From: Nibricoccus aquaticus
GTDB taxonomy: Bacteria; Verrucomicrobiota; Verrucomicrobiia; Opitutales; Opitutaceae
Assembly: GCF_002310495.1 (NCBI RefSeq)
Contig: NZ_CP023344.1
Location: forward strand, 3,117,501-3,181,500
DNA: 64,000 nt
Reading direction: 5' to 3'
In this document: positions 1 through 9,500 of the stretch, in pieces
Numbering within the stretch: the stretch's first letter is position 1
Layout: each line of letters starts with the position of its first letter
Position numbers and translations under genes: made by a program
Notes under the pieces: model-generated
Seen by the model: only the letters and a program-made list of their open reading frames with translations
What the model was told of the DNA's origin: nothing
Databases searched by the model: none

Positions 1-1931
1 GCGCTGACGGCTTTCCAGCGCGCGACGACGCGGCGGTAGTTATCTTCCGGTGACAGGCCGTGGGCGGCGCGGAGGATTTCTGGCGTGCTGCCGTGCTCGA
101 CGAATTTATCCGGCCAGCCGATGCGTTCGACGGCAGTGGCTGATCCGGCGTCTTGCAACGCCTCGAGCACCGCGCTGCCGAAGCCGCCGGTGAGCACGTG
201 GTCTTCCATCGTCACGATGAGCGGTACCGTCGCGGCCTGGCGGAGCAGGAGCGTGCGATCAAGGGGCTTGATGAAGCGGGGATTGACCACGCCGACGGAG
301 AGTTGGTGTTCGGTGGCGAGGCGGCTGGCGATGGCGAGCGCCTCGGGGATCATCGGACCGAGTGCCCAGATGATGAGATGCGTGCCCTCGCGGAGAACTT
401 CGGCCTGACCGAGCGGGATCGTGGCGGGAGTTTCTTTGAGTTGAACGCCGACGCCCGCGCCGCGCGGATAGCGGATGAAGGTGGGCGCTTTGGTTTGCAG
501 GCTCGTGTGGAGCAGATCGACGAGTTCGTCCTCATCCTTTGGCTGCATGACGATCGCGTTGGGCACGCAGCGGAGGTAAGAAATGTCGAAGAGCCCGTGG
601 TGCGTGGCGCCGTCGTTGTGCGAGAGGCCGGCGCGATCCATGCAGAACGTGACAGGCAAGTTTTGCAGGCAGACGTCGTGGACAACCTGGTCGAAGCCGC
701 GCTGGAGAAAGGTCGAGTAGATCGCGCAGACCGGATGGATGCCCTTGGTGGCGAGGCCAGCGGCGAAGAGGACGGCGTGCTCCTCGGCGATGCCGACATC
801 GAAGAACTGGCGCGGGCACTCGGCGGCGAGGTGGTTGAGGCTGGTGCCGCTGGGCATGGCGCCGGTGATGCCGACGATGTTGGCGTTGGCCTTGGCGAAG
901 CGGACGAGCGCGCGGCCGAAGACTTCCTGGTAATTGGGCGGGGTGCCGGGAGCGGATTTTTTGCTCTCGCCGGTCGCGGGGTCGTAAGGGCTGGCTCCGT
1001 GAAATTTCTCCGGATGCTCCACGGCGGCGGGCAGGCCGCGGCCTTTTTTGGTGAGCACGTGGAGGACGATCGGGCCGTCGGCGTGTTTTGCGAACTCCAG
1101 GTTTTTGGTGAGCTCGTCGAGGTTGTGGCCGTCGATGGGACCGAGGTAGCGGAGGCCGAATTTTTCGAAGAGGCTGGATTCGACGAAGAAGTCTTTGGTC
1201 TCACGTTTCCACTTCGTGTACAGGCGGTTCATGTCCTGGCCGTGGGGCAGGCCGAGGAAGAATTTTTCGAGATCGTGGTGGATCTTGTTGTACGTCGGGT
1301 TGGTGCTGATGCGGTTGAGGTACTTCGAGATGGCGCCGACGTTTTTGGCGATGGACCACTCGTTGTCGTTGAGGATGACGATGAGGCGCTTGGTGGAGGC
1401 GACGACGTTGTTGAGCGCTTCGAGGGTGACGCCGCAGGTGAAGGCGGCGTCGCCGCAGAGGGCGACGACGTGCTCGCTGGTGCCGCGCAGATCGCGGGCG
1501 GTGGCCATGCCGAGGGCGGCACTGAGTGCGGTGCCCGCGTGACCGGCGCCGAAGGCATCGTGCGGGCTTTCGGCGCGTGTGAGGAAACCGGATGCGCCGC
1601 CGGTCTGGCGGAGTTTTTTGAAGAACTCGCCGCCGCGGCCGGTGAGGAGTTTGTGGACGTAGCCTTGGTGGGCGACGTCGAAGACGAACTGGTCGTCGGG
1701 CGTGGAGAAAACACGGTGAAGCGCGATGGAGAGCTCGACGACGCCAAGATTGGGGCCGACGTGGCCGCCGTTTTTGGCCGTGACGGCGATGATCTCGTCG
1801 CGGATTTCCTGCGCGAGCTGCGGGAGCTGGGCGGGGGCGAGGCCTTTGACGTCGGCGGGGCTGCGGATCGAATCGAGCAGGCGTGGTAATGGAGCGGCGG
1901 AGACGGCAGAGGCGTCGGCGGGAGGATTCAT
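1..1931 (-). CDS. dxs: 1-deoxy-D-xylulose-5-phosphate synthase (3' end cut by window edge)
   Basis: Thiamine-diphosphate enzyme that condenses pyruvate and glyceraldehyde-3-phosphate to DXP, the first step of the MEP isoprenoid pathway, in the cytoplasm. I translated the minus strand directly. The frame is open from an ATG at 1931 to the left edge, giving about 643 residues, so the C-terminus lies outside. Visible landmarks are the N-terminal GGHVGPNLGVVELSIALH, the TPP/Mg motif beginning GDAAFTCG and ending NDNEWS, the transketolase pyrimidine-binding part with RAGLSHNDGATHHG, and the C-terminal transketolase domain with an ITMEDH-like VTMEDH. The third residue of the usual GDG is Ala here. 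xseB lies 70 bases upstream on the same strand, an arrangement often seen near isoprenoid genes. Long antisense open frames opposite it are composition artefacts. Confidence 0.96.
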   Translation of the reverse strand, partial: MNPPADASAVSAAPLPRLLDSIRSPADVKGLAPAQLPQLAQEIRDEIIAVTAKNGGHVGPNLGVVELSIALHRVFSTPDDQFVFDVAHQGYVHKLLTGRGGEFFKKLRQTGGASGFLTRAESPHDAFGAGHAGTALSAALGMATARDLRGTSEHVVALCGDAAFTCGVTLEALNNVVASTKRLIVILNDNEWSIAKNVGAISKYLNRISTNPTYNKIHHDLEKFFLGLPHGQDMNRLYTKWKRETKDFFVESSLFEKFGLRYLGPIDGHNLDELTKNLEFAKHADGPIVLHVLTKKGRGLPAAVEHPEKFHGASPYDPATGESKKSAPGTPPNYQEVFGRALVRFAKANANIVGITGAMPSGTSLNHLAAECPRQFFDVGIAEEHAVLFAAGLATKGIHPVCAIYSTFLQRGFDQVVHDVCLQNLPVTFCMDRAGLSHNDGATHHGLFDISYLRCVPNAIVMQPKDEDELVDLLHTSLQTKAPTFIRYPRGAGVGVQLKETPATIPLGQAEVLREGTHLIIWALGPMIPEALAIASRLATEHQLSVGVVNPRFIKPLDRTLLLRQAATVPLIVTMEDHVLTGGFGSAVLEALQDAGSATAVERIGWPDKFVEHGSTPEILRAAHGLSPEDNYRRVVARWKAVS

Positions 1932-2001
1932 CGAGTCGGGAGGCGGAGACGTAAAAGGGCGCGGGCGAAGGTGGTGCGGGAGGACGGCGGCGGGCAGGCG
2001 C

Positions 2002-2247
2002 TCAGGCGTCGCCGGGCGATGAGAACGCGGTGAGCGTGTGGGTACCGGACTGTTTTTTGAGGAGCTCGATCTTCAGCTCGGCGTCCTTGAGACGGGTTTC
2101 GCAGATTTTGAGGAGCTTGGTGCCGTCCTCGAAGCGAGCCATCAACTCGGCCAGTGGCACGTCGCCGGATTCCATCGCTTCGACGATGGATTCGAGCTGG
2201 GTGAGTGCTTCCTCGAAGGAAGGTTGCGGATGCTTTTTGTCGGCCAC
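2002..2247 (-). CDS. xseB: Exodeoxyribonuclease VII small subunit
   Basis: Small subunit of exonuclease VII, which degrades single-stranded DNA together with XseA. It has 81 residues, the normal family length. The core SFEEALTQLESIVEAMESGDVPLAELMARFEDG is the family signature (the stretch from residue 10 on, quoted here in parts: SFEEALTQLE, then VEAMESGDVPL). The start is GTG at 2247. It reads toward dxs and is probably cotranscribed with it; xseA is not in the window. Confidence 0.93.
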   Translation of the reverse strand: MADKKHPQPSFEEALTQLESIVEAMESGDVPLAELMARFEDGTKLLKICETRLKDAELKIELLKKQSGTHTLTAFSSPGDA

Positions 2248-2590
2248 AGCGGGTCAATGTGAGCCGTGAAAAGGGGTTTTCAACACCTAGTTTGAGAGGC
2301 TCTTTGCGTGAGTGATTTCTCCTCCGGGACCGCCACGGGCTTCACGTTCTTGCGAGGCATCGGATGGCTCGCGCCCATTTGCGTTTTGAGCGGAGGTGGG
2401 TTTTCTGGGCGTGTTTGCGTGGTCCATATAGGACATTCACCCCAACCCCAGGAGGCTCTCGCATGTCATTTACAGTCTGTTGACCGTGTTCGCTATTGCG
2501 GGTGCCTGCCTGTGACCGATCAATAACTCCACTGCTCGCAGCTGAGCTTTGTTTATTATCCATCCTATCCAAACTCGTTCGATATATCCT
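2248..2590. promoter_or_regulatory. Divergent intergenic region between xseB and the pilin gene
   Basis: 343 bases without a convincing gene. It must hold the promoters of the leftward xseB-dxs unit and of the rightward pilin gene, but I see no clear sigma-70 or sigma-54 box pair. A short inverted repeat (GTCC, 5 bases, GGAC) lies at 2422-2434. The bases before the pilin start at 2591 show no strong Shine-Dalgarno sequence. Short open frames here lack codon bias and family resemblance. Confidence 0.4.
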
Positions 2591-3118
2591 ATGAAACTTA
2601 ACCGCTCCAAGAAGGGTTTTACCCTCGTTGAAATCATGATCGTTGTCGTCATCATCGGCCTCTTGGCCGCCATGGCGATTCCTGCCTTCCAGAAGGTCCG
2701 TCGGAACTCCATCGGTAAAGCGATGATCAATGACGCCCGTCAGCTCGGTTCCGCTCTCTCCCAGATCGCCACCGACTTCGGTGCAGCTCCTGGCGAAACC
2801 TTCCCGTTGGATTATGTAGCCGCTAGCGGCCTCATCGATAACAACGCTCCCGTTGTGCTGCTCAATACCCGCACGATTCCGGCTAATGAGCTGGGCAAGT
2901 ACGTCAAAGTCCTCAGCAAGAACTACACGCTCTCCGCAGTTGCCACCTTTGGCGCTGGCGAGACGACGGTTACCCGCGCTGACGACACCGCTTTCACCAT
3001 CCAGCACGCACAGGTTCGTCCTGACGAGCTCCAAGGCGGCGTCACGAGCCCAGTCGCTGGCAACAATCTGGCGACTTTCACGGCCGTTGCGTTCGATATC
3101 GAAGGCAAGCTGCTCTGA
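2591..3118 (+). CDS. Type IV pilin-like / type II pseudopilin-like protein
   Basis: A prepilin of 175 residues. After a short basic leader (MKLNRSKK) comes the prepilin peptidase site G9-F10 and the motif FTLVEIM with Glu at mature position 5, followed by a hydrophobic helix rich in V, I, L and A. The rest is a globular domain with an AVAFDIEGKLL end. I chose the ATG at 2591 because it places the leader at normal length; an upstream in-frame start at 2549 would add 14 unlikely residues. It stands alone between minus-strand genes and ends in its own terminator, so it is probably a major or abundantly made pilin. The 'AMAIPAFQKVR' continuation is typical of Verrucomicrobia pilins as I remember them. 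Pseudopilin versus true pilin cannot be settled from sequence. Confidence 0.88.
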   Translation: MKLNRSKKGFTLVEIMIVVVIIGLLAAMAIPAFQKVRRNSIGKAMINDARQLGSALSQIATDFGAAPGETFPLDYVAASGLIDNNAPVVLLNTRTIPANELGKYVKVLSKNYTLSAVATFGAGETTVTRADDTAFTIQHAQVRPDELQGGVTSPVAGNNLATFTAVAFDIEGKLL

Positions 3119-3151
3119 GCTAGTTTAGCTTAATAGCTCTCGTTTACTCTC

Positions 3152-3183
3152 AGCCGTGGGCGCTTGTCGCTCACGGCTTTTTT
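3152..3183 (+). terminator. Rho-independent terminator after the pilin gene
   Basis: Seven-base perfect arms AGCCGTG (3152-3158) and CACGGCT (3172-3178), whose loop can extend the stem through GGCG/CGC pairing, are followed by a run of six T at 3178-3183. It lies 34 bases past the pilin stop. Confidence 0.85.
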
Positions 3184-3203
3184 GCGAGCTCTACCGAAGC
3201 AGA

Positions 3204-3899
3204 CTATCGGGACCAGGTGTTGTACTTGGCGATGGCGTAGAGGGCGCGGAAGCCGTCGCGCCAGCCGATCTTTTTGCCTTCGGCGTAGGTGCGTCCTGAG
3301 TACGAGACGCCTACTTCGAAGATGCGCACGCCGAGGCGGGCGACTTTGGCGGTGATCTCGGGTTCGAAGCCGAAGCGGTTTTCGACGAGGTTGAGGGACT
3401 GGATGATCTCCCGCTTAAACATTTTATAGCAGCACTCCATGTCGGTCATGTTGAGGTTAGTCGCCATGTTGGAGAGCAGGGTGAGGAAGCGGTTGCCCAC
3501 GCTGTGCCAGAAATAGAGGACGCGATGCGGCTGGCCGGCGAGGAAGCGGGAGCCGAAGACGACGTCGGCTTTGCCGGAGAGGAGCGGGACGAGCAGTTCG
3601 GGGAGTTCCTTCGGGTCGTACTCGAGGTCGGCGTCTTGGACGATGACGTAGTCGCCGGTGGCGTGCTTGAAACCGCTGCGGAGGGCGGCGCCTTTGCCTT
3701 GGTTGGTTTCGTGGTAGATGATCTGGGCGACGAGGGGGGCGATCTCGGTTTTGAGGATGTCGCGGGTGCCATCGGTCGAGCAGTCGTCGATGATGATGAT
3801 CTCGATGGAGCCGACGCCGCAGTCGCGGACGGCATCGACGATGCGGCGGATGGTGGCGCGTTCGTTGTAGCAGGGGATGACAACGGAGAGGGTCGGCAT
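3204..3899 (-). CDS. Family 2 glycosyltransferase (DPM1/polyprenyl-phosphate type)
   Basis: GT-A fold sugar transferase of 231 residues. It opens with [10 protein letters not shown], has the nucleotide-binding [12 protein letters not shown] (DD at 38-39) and the metal-binding D89-A-D91 in [10 protein letters not shown]. This is the pattern of dolichyl/polyprenyl-phosphate sugar synthases, which load a sugar on a lipid phosphate at the cytoplasmic face. No C-terminal membrane segments are present. It is transcribed leftward, diverging from the GT2 gene starting at 4044. Donor and acceptor are unknown. Confidence 0.9.
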   Translation of the reverse strand: MPTLSVVIPCYNERATIRRIVDAVRDCGVGSIEIIIIDDCSTDGTRDILKTEIAPLVAQIIYHETNQGKGAALRSGFKHATGDYVIVQDADLEYDPKELPELLVPLLSGKADVVFGSRFLAGQPHRVLYFWHSVGNRFLTLLSNMATNLNMTDMECCYKMFKREIIQSLNLVENRFGFEPEITAKVARLGVRIFEVGVSYSGRTYAEGKKIGWRDGFRALYAIAKYNTWSR

Positions 3900-4043
3900 G
3901 GCGGGGATAACCTGTGGGGCTCGGGGAAAGGCTAGCGAGTCGAAAGGTGCGCGTACGGACCGCGGGCGTGAATGGACTTTCTTTTTGGGGGAGTGCGATC
4001 AAGCGTAGCGACTTTCGTCATTCAGCCACCCACACCACGCCTC

Positions 4044-5012
4044 ATGGAGCCGCTCGTCGCCATCGTCATCCCAGCCTACAAGGTGCGCGACACCGTGCTG
4101 GCGGTGATCGAGTCTGTCCCGGCGAGCGTGGCGCGGATCTACGTGGTGGATGACGCTTGTCCGCAGGAGTCGGGCAAGTGGGTGGAAGCGCAGTGTCGCG
4201 ATGCGCGAGTCGTGGTGCTGACGATGGAGAAAAACGGAGGCGTCGGCGCGGCGACGTTGCGGGGGTTTAACCAGGCCTTCGCCGATGGCGCGGAGATCGC
4301 GGTGAAGCTCGATGGCGACGGGCAGATGCGCGTCGAGTACCTGCCTGACTTGCTGGCGCCGATCCTCGCGGGGCGGGTGGACTTCGCGAAGGGGAATAGG
4401 TTTTTCGATTTGAAGCGGTTGCGGCAGATGCCGGTCGCGCGGCTGGTGGGTAACATCGGGCTTTCGTTGCTCGTGAAATTCACCAGCGGACACTGGCACA
4501 TCGCCGATCCCACCAATGGATTCATCGCGATCCACCGGGCGGCTTACGTGCAGCTGTCGGAGGAGTTGATTGCGAAGCGGTTCTTTTTTGAGACGAGCCT
4601 TCTGGTGAACTTAAATATCGTGCGAGCCACGGTGCTGGATGTGCCGGTGCCAGCGCGCTACGGAGATGAGGTGTCGAACCTGAGTGTGATGCGCAGCCTG
4701 CTGGGATTTCCGCCGAGGTTATTGAGGCACTTTTTCCGGCGACTTTTGTTTCGCTACTGCCTGCTCGATATCAACGCGGCCAGCGTGTTTTTCGCGCTCG
4801 GCACGCTGTTGTTTTTTGGCGGCGCGAGTTTCGCGATCTACCGCTGGCATCTGGGTGCGGTGAGCGGAGTGCCGCAGACATCGGGTACGGTGGCGCTCGC
4901 GCTCACGCCCACCATCCTTGGCGCGCAGATGATTTTGCAGGCCATCCTGATCGACATCATCACGCCGCCGGCGCATCCGCTGCAAAGCTTGTACCGGCCT
5001 CACAAGAAGTGA
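4044..5012 (+). CDS. Family 2 glycosyltransferase with C-terminal membrane segments
   Basis: 322 residues from the ATG at 4044, where the sequence begins MEPLVAIVIPAYK; an earlier in-frame ATG at 3972 would add 24 residues with no family resemblance. Motifs are IPAYK, YVVDDACP and the metal-binding KLDGDGQM. The last ~90 residues hold two hydrophobic segments, as in GtrB/DPM-type enzymes that make undecaprenyl-phosphate sugars. It is followed 13 bases later by a small DMT-type membrane protein, suggesting a make-and-flip pair. Confidence 0.9.
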   Translation: MEPLVAIVIPAYKVRDTVLAVIESVPASVARIYVVDDACPQESGKWVEAQCRDARVVVLTMEKNGGVGAATLRGFNQAFADGAEIAVKLDGDGQMRVEYLPDLLAPILAGRVDFAKGNRFFDLKRLRQMPVARLVGNIGLSLLVKFTSGHWHIADPTNGFIAIHRAAYVQLSEELIAKRFFFETSLLVNLNIVRATVLDVPVPARYGDEVSNLSVMRSLLGFPPRLLRHFFRRLLFRYCLLDINAASVFFALGTLLFFGGASFAIYRWHLGAVSGVPQTSGTVALALTPTILGAQMILQAILIDIITPPAHPLQSLYRPHKK

Positions 5013-5025
5013 GGCTGTCATCGCC

Positions 5026-5382
5026 ATGCGTTACTATGCACTTCTGACCGCGTACATCGTCACGACCACATCGGCTATCGTGCTATTCAAGCAAGGTGCG
5101 GGGCGGTCGTCGTGGAGTTTTTCCAACGGGCTTTTCTCCGGCGGGATCGATGGGCGGGTGCTGGCGGGAATTTTTTTATACGGGATTTCTTTCGCGCTTT
5201 GGTTGCTGCTGCTGACGGGGAGGCCGGTGGTTTATATCGTGCCGCTGACCACGGCGCTGGTTCACGTGGCCATCGTGGGGGCGAGTGTTGCGTTCCTACA
5301 TGAGCGAGTGACGGCGCTTCAACTGGTGGGCATCGGTCTGGTGGTGGCGGGTGCCGCGTTGATTTCGATCAAGCCGGCATGA
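5026..5382 (+). CDS. Small DMT/EamA-type membrane protein, possible lipid-sugar flippase subunit
   Basis: 118 residues with four predicted membrane helices: an N-terminal YIVTTTSAIVLFKQG, a central LYGISFALWLLLL, then VYIVPLTTALVHVAIVGAS, and a C-terminal VGIGLVVAGAALIS. The size and the Glu after the third helix (LHERVT) match small multidrug-resistance/EamA half-transporters such as ArnE and ArnF, which flip undecaprenyl-phosphate-aminoarabinose. Its position between GT2 genes and GT-C-like proteins supports a role in flipping a lipid-linked sugar. That role is inferred. Confidence 0.75.
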   Translation: MRYYALLTAYIVTTTSAIVLFKQGAGRSSWSFSNGLFSGGIDGRVLAGIFLYGISFALWLLLLTGRPVVYIVPLTTALVHVAIVGASVAFLHERVTALQLVGIGLVVAGAALISIKPA

Positions 5383-6437
5383 AGGCCGAGAATCCGGTAT
5401 CACCGCTGGCGGTGTTGATCTGCGGGTACAATCAACGGGTGTATCTGCCGGATTGTCTGGAGGCGTTGCGGGCGCAGCGGCAGCGGGATTTTTCGATCTA
5501 CTATCTGGATAACGATTCGAGCGATGGGTCGGCGGAGTATGTGGAGACGAATCACCCCGAGTGCGTTGTGGTGCGGCTCGGAGCCAATCTTGGTTTTGCG
5601 GCCGCTAACAATGAAGGGATGCGGCGGGCGTTCGCGGCGGGGGCTGAGTTTTGTGTGTTGCTGAACACCGACACCGTAGCGACGCCGGGCTTTCTGGAAG
5701 AACTGATCGGCTCCTACCGGGCGCTCGGGGTGCAAGGCACGCGCGTGGGGCTGGTGCAGGCGACGGTGCTGCTTCACGAGGAGCGCGATCGTATCAATAC
5801 CACGGGGAACGCGCTGCACTATCTCGGCTATGGTTTTTGCCGGAATCACCACGAGCTGCACGATTCGCAGCTGGCGGACCGGAGGATTTTGTCGGCGAGC
5901 GGCGCGGCGGTGTTGGTGGCGCGGACGTATTTTGAAACGGTGGACGGGTTTGAGGACGCATTTTTCATCTACAACGAGGATCAGGATCTCTCGTGGCGCG
6001 GCTGGCTGCTGGGGTACACGCATTACGTGTCGGCGAAGAGCATCGTTTATCACAAGTACGATTATCGGGAGCATCCGTTCAAAATGTATCACTCGGAAAA
6101 AAACCGGGCGATGATGCTGGTGCAGAATTACTCCACGCGAACGCTGTGCGTGCTGCTGCCGATGCTGATTCTCAACGAGGTCATGATCTCGGGGCACGCT
6201 CTGCTCAATGGCTGGTTGGGCGCGAAGCTACGGAGCTATGGCTATGTTTTGAAATCGTGGCGGCCGATTCTGGCGCGACGACGGGTGATCGCCGCCACGC
6301 GGACGATCAGCGATGCCGCGATTTTTCCGATGATGGATTCGGCGCTGGATTTTCATGCGTATCGCGGGGTGTTGGTGCGGCGGGTGGTCAGCCCGCTCAT
6401 GCGAGCGTATCACCGGTTCGCCTCGTTATGGGTGTGA
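5379..6437 (+). CDS. Family 2 glycosyltransferase (WbbL/rhamnosyltransferase-like)
   Basis: 352 residues; the ATG overlaps the preceding stop (ATGA), so the two are translationally coupled. It has the GT2 core LAVLICGYNQ, YYLDNDSSDGS, the N-rich LGFAAANNEG motif and the metal site LLNTDTVAT. The C-terminal half carries FIYNEDQDLSWRG (ED-type catalytic acid region) and a hydrophobic patch VLLPMLILNEV. This layout fits WbbL-like transferases that add rhamnose or related deoxysugars to lipid-linked glycans. The donor is not readable from sequence. Confidence 0.9.
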   Translation: MKAENPVSPLAVLICGYNQRVYLPDCLEALRAQRQRDFSIYYLDNDSSDGSAEYVETNHPECVVVRLGANLGFAAANNEGMRRAFAAGAEFCVLLNTDTVATPGFLEELIGSYRALGVQGTRVGLVQATVLLHEERDRINTTGNALHYLGYGFCRNHHELHDSQLADRRILSASGAAVLVARTYFETVDGFEDAFFIYNEDQDLSWRGWLLGYTHYVSAKSIVYHKYDYREHPFKMYHSEKNRAMMLVQNYSTRTLCVLLPMLILNEVMISGHALLNGWLGAKLRSYGYVLKSWRPILARRRVIAATRTISDAAIFPMMDSALDFHAYRGVLVRRVVSPLMRAYHRFASLWV

Positions 6438-6518
6438 TCGATCAAGGCATCCGATGCGGGCGCGGCGAATTTTCTTCTGGAGCCCGTCTCCGCGTGTTGC
6501 GGCAATGCTCTTCTTCGA

Positions 6519-9500
6519 GTGAGTAACCGCACCTCTTCAACTGACGACGGACAACCTGGGCCTGCGATGCGTTCGCCGGCATCGGCCTTGGCGATGGTTA
6601 TGGCGATCGCCTTGGTCGTGCTGGCGGTAGGGTGGCGATGGATCGATGTCACGGGCGGCGATGCGGGGCCGATCGATGAGTGGGCGGGGCAGTTGGAAAC
6701 TGTTTACCGGCCGCTGGCGCAGGATGCGTTGGAGCTGAGTGTGGGCCGCGATGCGGTGGCGACTGGATGGAAGGCGTTTTGGTGCGGGCTGAACGGGCAC
6801 TGGGATGCGCGCGTGCTGGCGAGCGCGAGTGCGGTGGTGTTCGCGGTGGGATTTGGGTGGTTGCTCAGCGGCTTGCTCGGATCGGTGAGGCGGTTGTGGC
6901 ATTTCGCGGCGTTGATCGCGGTGGCGTTCGCGGCGTTGCTCCATCCGACTGCGGGAGAATTTTTCGTGTCGGAGGCGGCGGGGAAGTGGGCTTGGGTGCT
7001 TTTGTTTTCGGTGATGCAGCTGCGCTGCCATTTTTCTACGCAGGCGACACCGGTGCAGATTTGGCTGGGGGCGGTCGCGGGAGGGTTGAACGTGTTGGGC
7101 TCGGTGGAAGGAGGCGGTGTCGCGGTGGCGTTGATGATCGTGAGTGGGGCGAGGTTGTGGGGTGCGCAGGCGCGGAGTCGCAGCGATGTGTGGGTGTTCA
7201 GCGTGAATGCGGGGTTGAGCCTCGTGAGCGTGGTGTTCGCGGTGCGCTCGGGGTATTTGTTTTCGATGGCTGGCTGGAGCGAAGGCCTTGCTCGTGTGTA
7301 CGGCGGTACGTCGGGGGCTGCGTGGGTGTGGCTGATCCTGAGCGTGCCGGCGATCGGGTGGATGTTTTGGGAAATGCGGCGTGGCGATGGCGATGAAGAG
7401 ACGAGTTGGCTGAGCTCTCTGGCAGTGTGGTCGCTCGTATTGCCTTTGTGGATCGCGCTCGGGGGAAGCCGGGGTGGCGTGGCCGACTGGGGCGCGATGA
7501 GTGCGGTGGCGTTAATCAATGCGGCGTGTCTGCTTGGCCAGGTAGCGAGGGCGTCGAGTGCGAGCCGTTTGCGCGCGGCGTGGGTGACGGTGTGGGCGCT
7601 GGCGGCGGTGCATGTGTTTATCCAGATCGAGCCGGATCTGGAGAGGGAACGCGTGGAGCGGGAGCGGACGGCTGCGTGGGTGAAGGCCTGGCATGGCAAC
7701 GACGCACCGGGGCTGGCGCGGGCGCTGCGGATTTCCGATGCGGAGGCTGGCGAGATGCTGGGGATGAAAATGGATGCGCGTGTGGCCAACATGCTTCCGC
7801 CGACATTTCGCGGGAGTTTGCCGGTGGTGGCGAGCGATGCGGGCGCGGGGGATTTTTTTCGCGCGGGCGGAGTGCCGGTGTTGCGTGGCGAGGCGGCGGG
7901 ATTGGCGGCGTGGGGAACTTGGGGCGGTGAGCCGAGGAGTGGGGCGGCGCAGTTTTTGAGCAGTGCGGTGCAGGTTTCGGAGCCGGTGATCCGCGTGTGG
8001 ATCGCGGGTGAATGGCGGGCGGGAGCGTTTTCCATTTTTCTGAAAACGAAGGATGGTCGGGAGGTTTTGCCGTTGAACACACCGGCGCCGGAGGCGGATC
8101 GCTGGGTGCGTGTGAATTTTGAGAATCCGGGTGAGCCGTTTCAGCTGATGGCGCGTCTGGATGCGACAGATGGGTGGGCGGCGGTCTCGGGGCCGGTGTC
8201 GGTCGGACTGCTTTCGTGGGTGATGCCGAAAGTGACGGGGTTGTGGGGATGGCTGTTGGGCAGTGGGGCGATCCTCGGCGTGGTGAGCGGGTGGTTTTGG
8301 GCGCGGAGATCATCAGGATTGAATGCGGAGCAGCCGGGTGTTTTGAGCGGGAAGGATGCGCGGTTTTTGCCGTGGCTGGCGCTGGCGGCGTACGCGGTGA
8401 TTGTTGCGCAAGGGGTCGATAGTGCCGCGGGGGGCAGCGATTCCTCGGGTTATCTCAACAACGCGCGAATGATGCTGGAGGGGAAACTGAGCATCCCGCC
8501 GAGGGCGGTGGCGGGGGTGTCGGTGGAGGAGTTCGGTTTGGATATCGTGTCGCCGATGCCGTTCAAGGAGGCGGCGGTGGCGGGGGAGATCGCGCCGATC
8601 ACGGCGCCGGGGCTGGCGTTGATGTGCGCGGCGGTCGGGTGCGTGCTGCCGCTGCACACGGCGGTGTCGGTCGTGATTTTCGCGAATCTGCTGCTGGGCA
8701 TTTTATTCACGCGACTGCTGGCGGAGGAGTTTGGGCTGTCGTGGAAATGGGCGTGGGTGGCGGGCTTCGGGATCGGGTTGTCGCCGCTTTATCTGTTCAT
8801 CGGGTTGCAGCCGCTGAGTGACGGGCCGTCGCTGACCTGGGTGACTGCGGCGATTTATTTCGCGTGGGTGAGCCGGCGGAAAGCGGGCTACGCCTGGCTC
8901 GCGGGTGGGGCCACGGCGATCGCGGTGTTGCTGCGGCCACCGAACTTTTTGTGCGTGGTGCCGATCCTCCTCTGTCTGGCGGGTTCGTGGCACCGGTGTG
9001 TGTCGTGGGCGGTGGGCGGGATTCCGGGAGCGGCGTTTCAGTTTTGGTACTCGTGGCGTGTGTGGGGGAGTCCGTTTACGAGCGGTTACGATAAGGTGGG
9101 CGATGTGGTGAAGCTGGAGTATCTGCCGGCGAACGCCGCGCACTATGCTTTCTGGCTGCCGTGGTTGCTGACGCCGGTGGTGCTCTTCGTTTTCGCGCTT
9201 CCGTTCATCCGCCGGCCGGGTGGGCTGGCGCGGATGGTATTGGGAACGTGGATCGGTGTGTTTCTGGGTTTCTACGGGGTGTTCGCCTTTACGCGCGAGG
9301 CGTGGTGGTTTTTGCGTTTCATCCTGCCGGCATTTCCGGCTCTGATGATCGCGGCGTTGCTGGGTGCGCGCGAGATGAGCGAGCGGTTCAACGCATCGCG
9401 TTTTCTGGGAGGACCGCGTCGCAGCCGGGAGCTTCTGGCGATCGGGATGCTGGGGCTTTTGCTGCTGGCGGTGCATGAGCGCCGGGTTTTTTTCTGGCTC

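Noticed and set aside
153-1889. Long plus-strand open frame of 578 codons
   Set aside because: Antisense to dxs. It is Glu/Gly/Val/Asp-rich with no family resemblance, and the minus strand encodes a complete DXS sequence.
2360-2380. Possible sigma-54 promoter upstream of the pilin (TGGCTC ... TTTGCG)
   Set aside because: The GG and GC elements are spaced 13 instead of 10 bases.
2308-2526. Small plus-strand open frame before the pilin
   Set aside because: No ribosome-binding site, codon bias or known family, and the region must hold the promoters.
6704-8080. Minus-strand open frame of 458 codons
   Set aside because: Opposite the 1103-residue membrane protein, with Pro/Ser/Arg/Thr low complexity and no domains.
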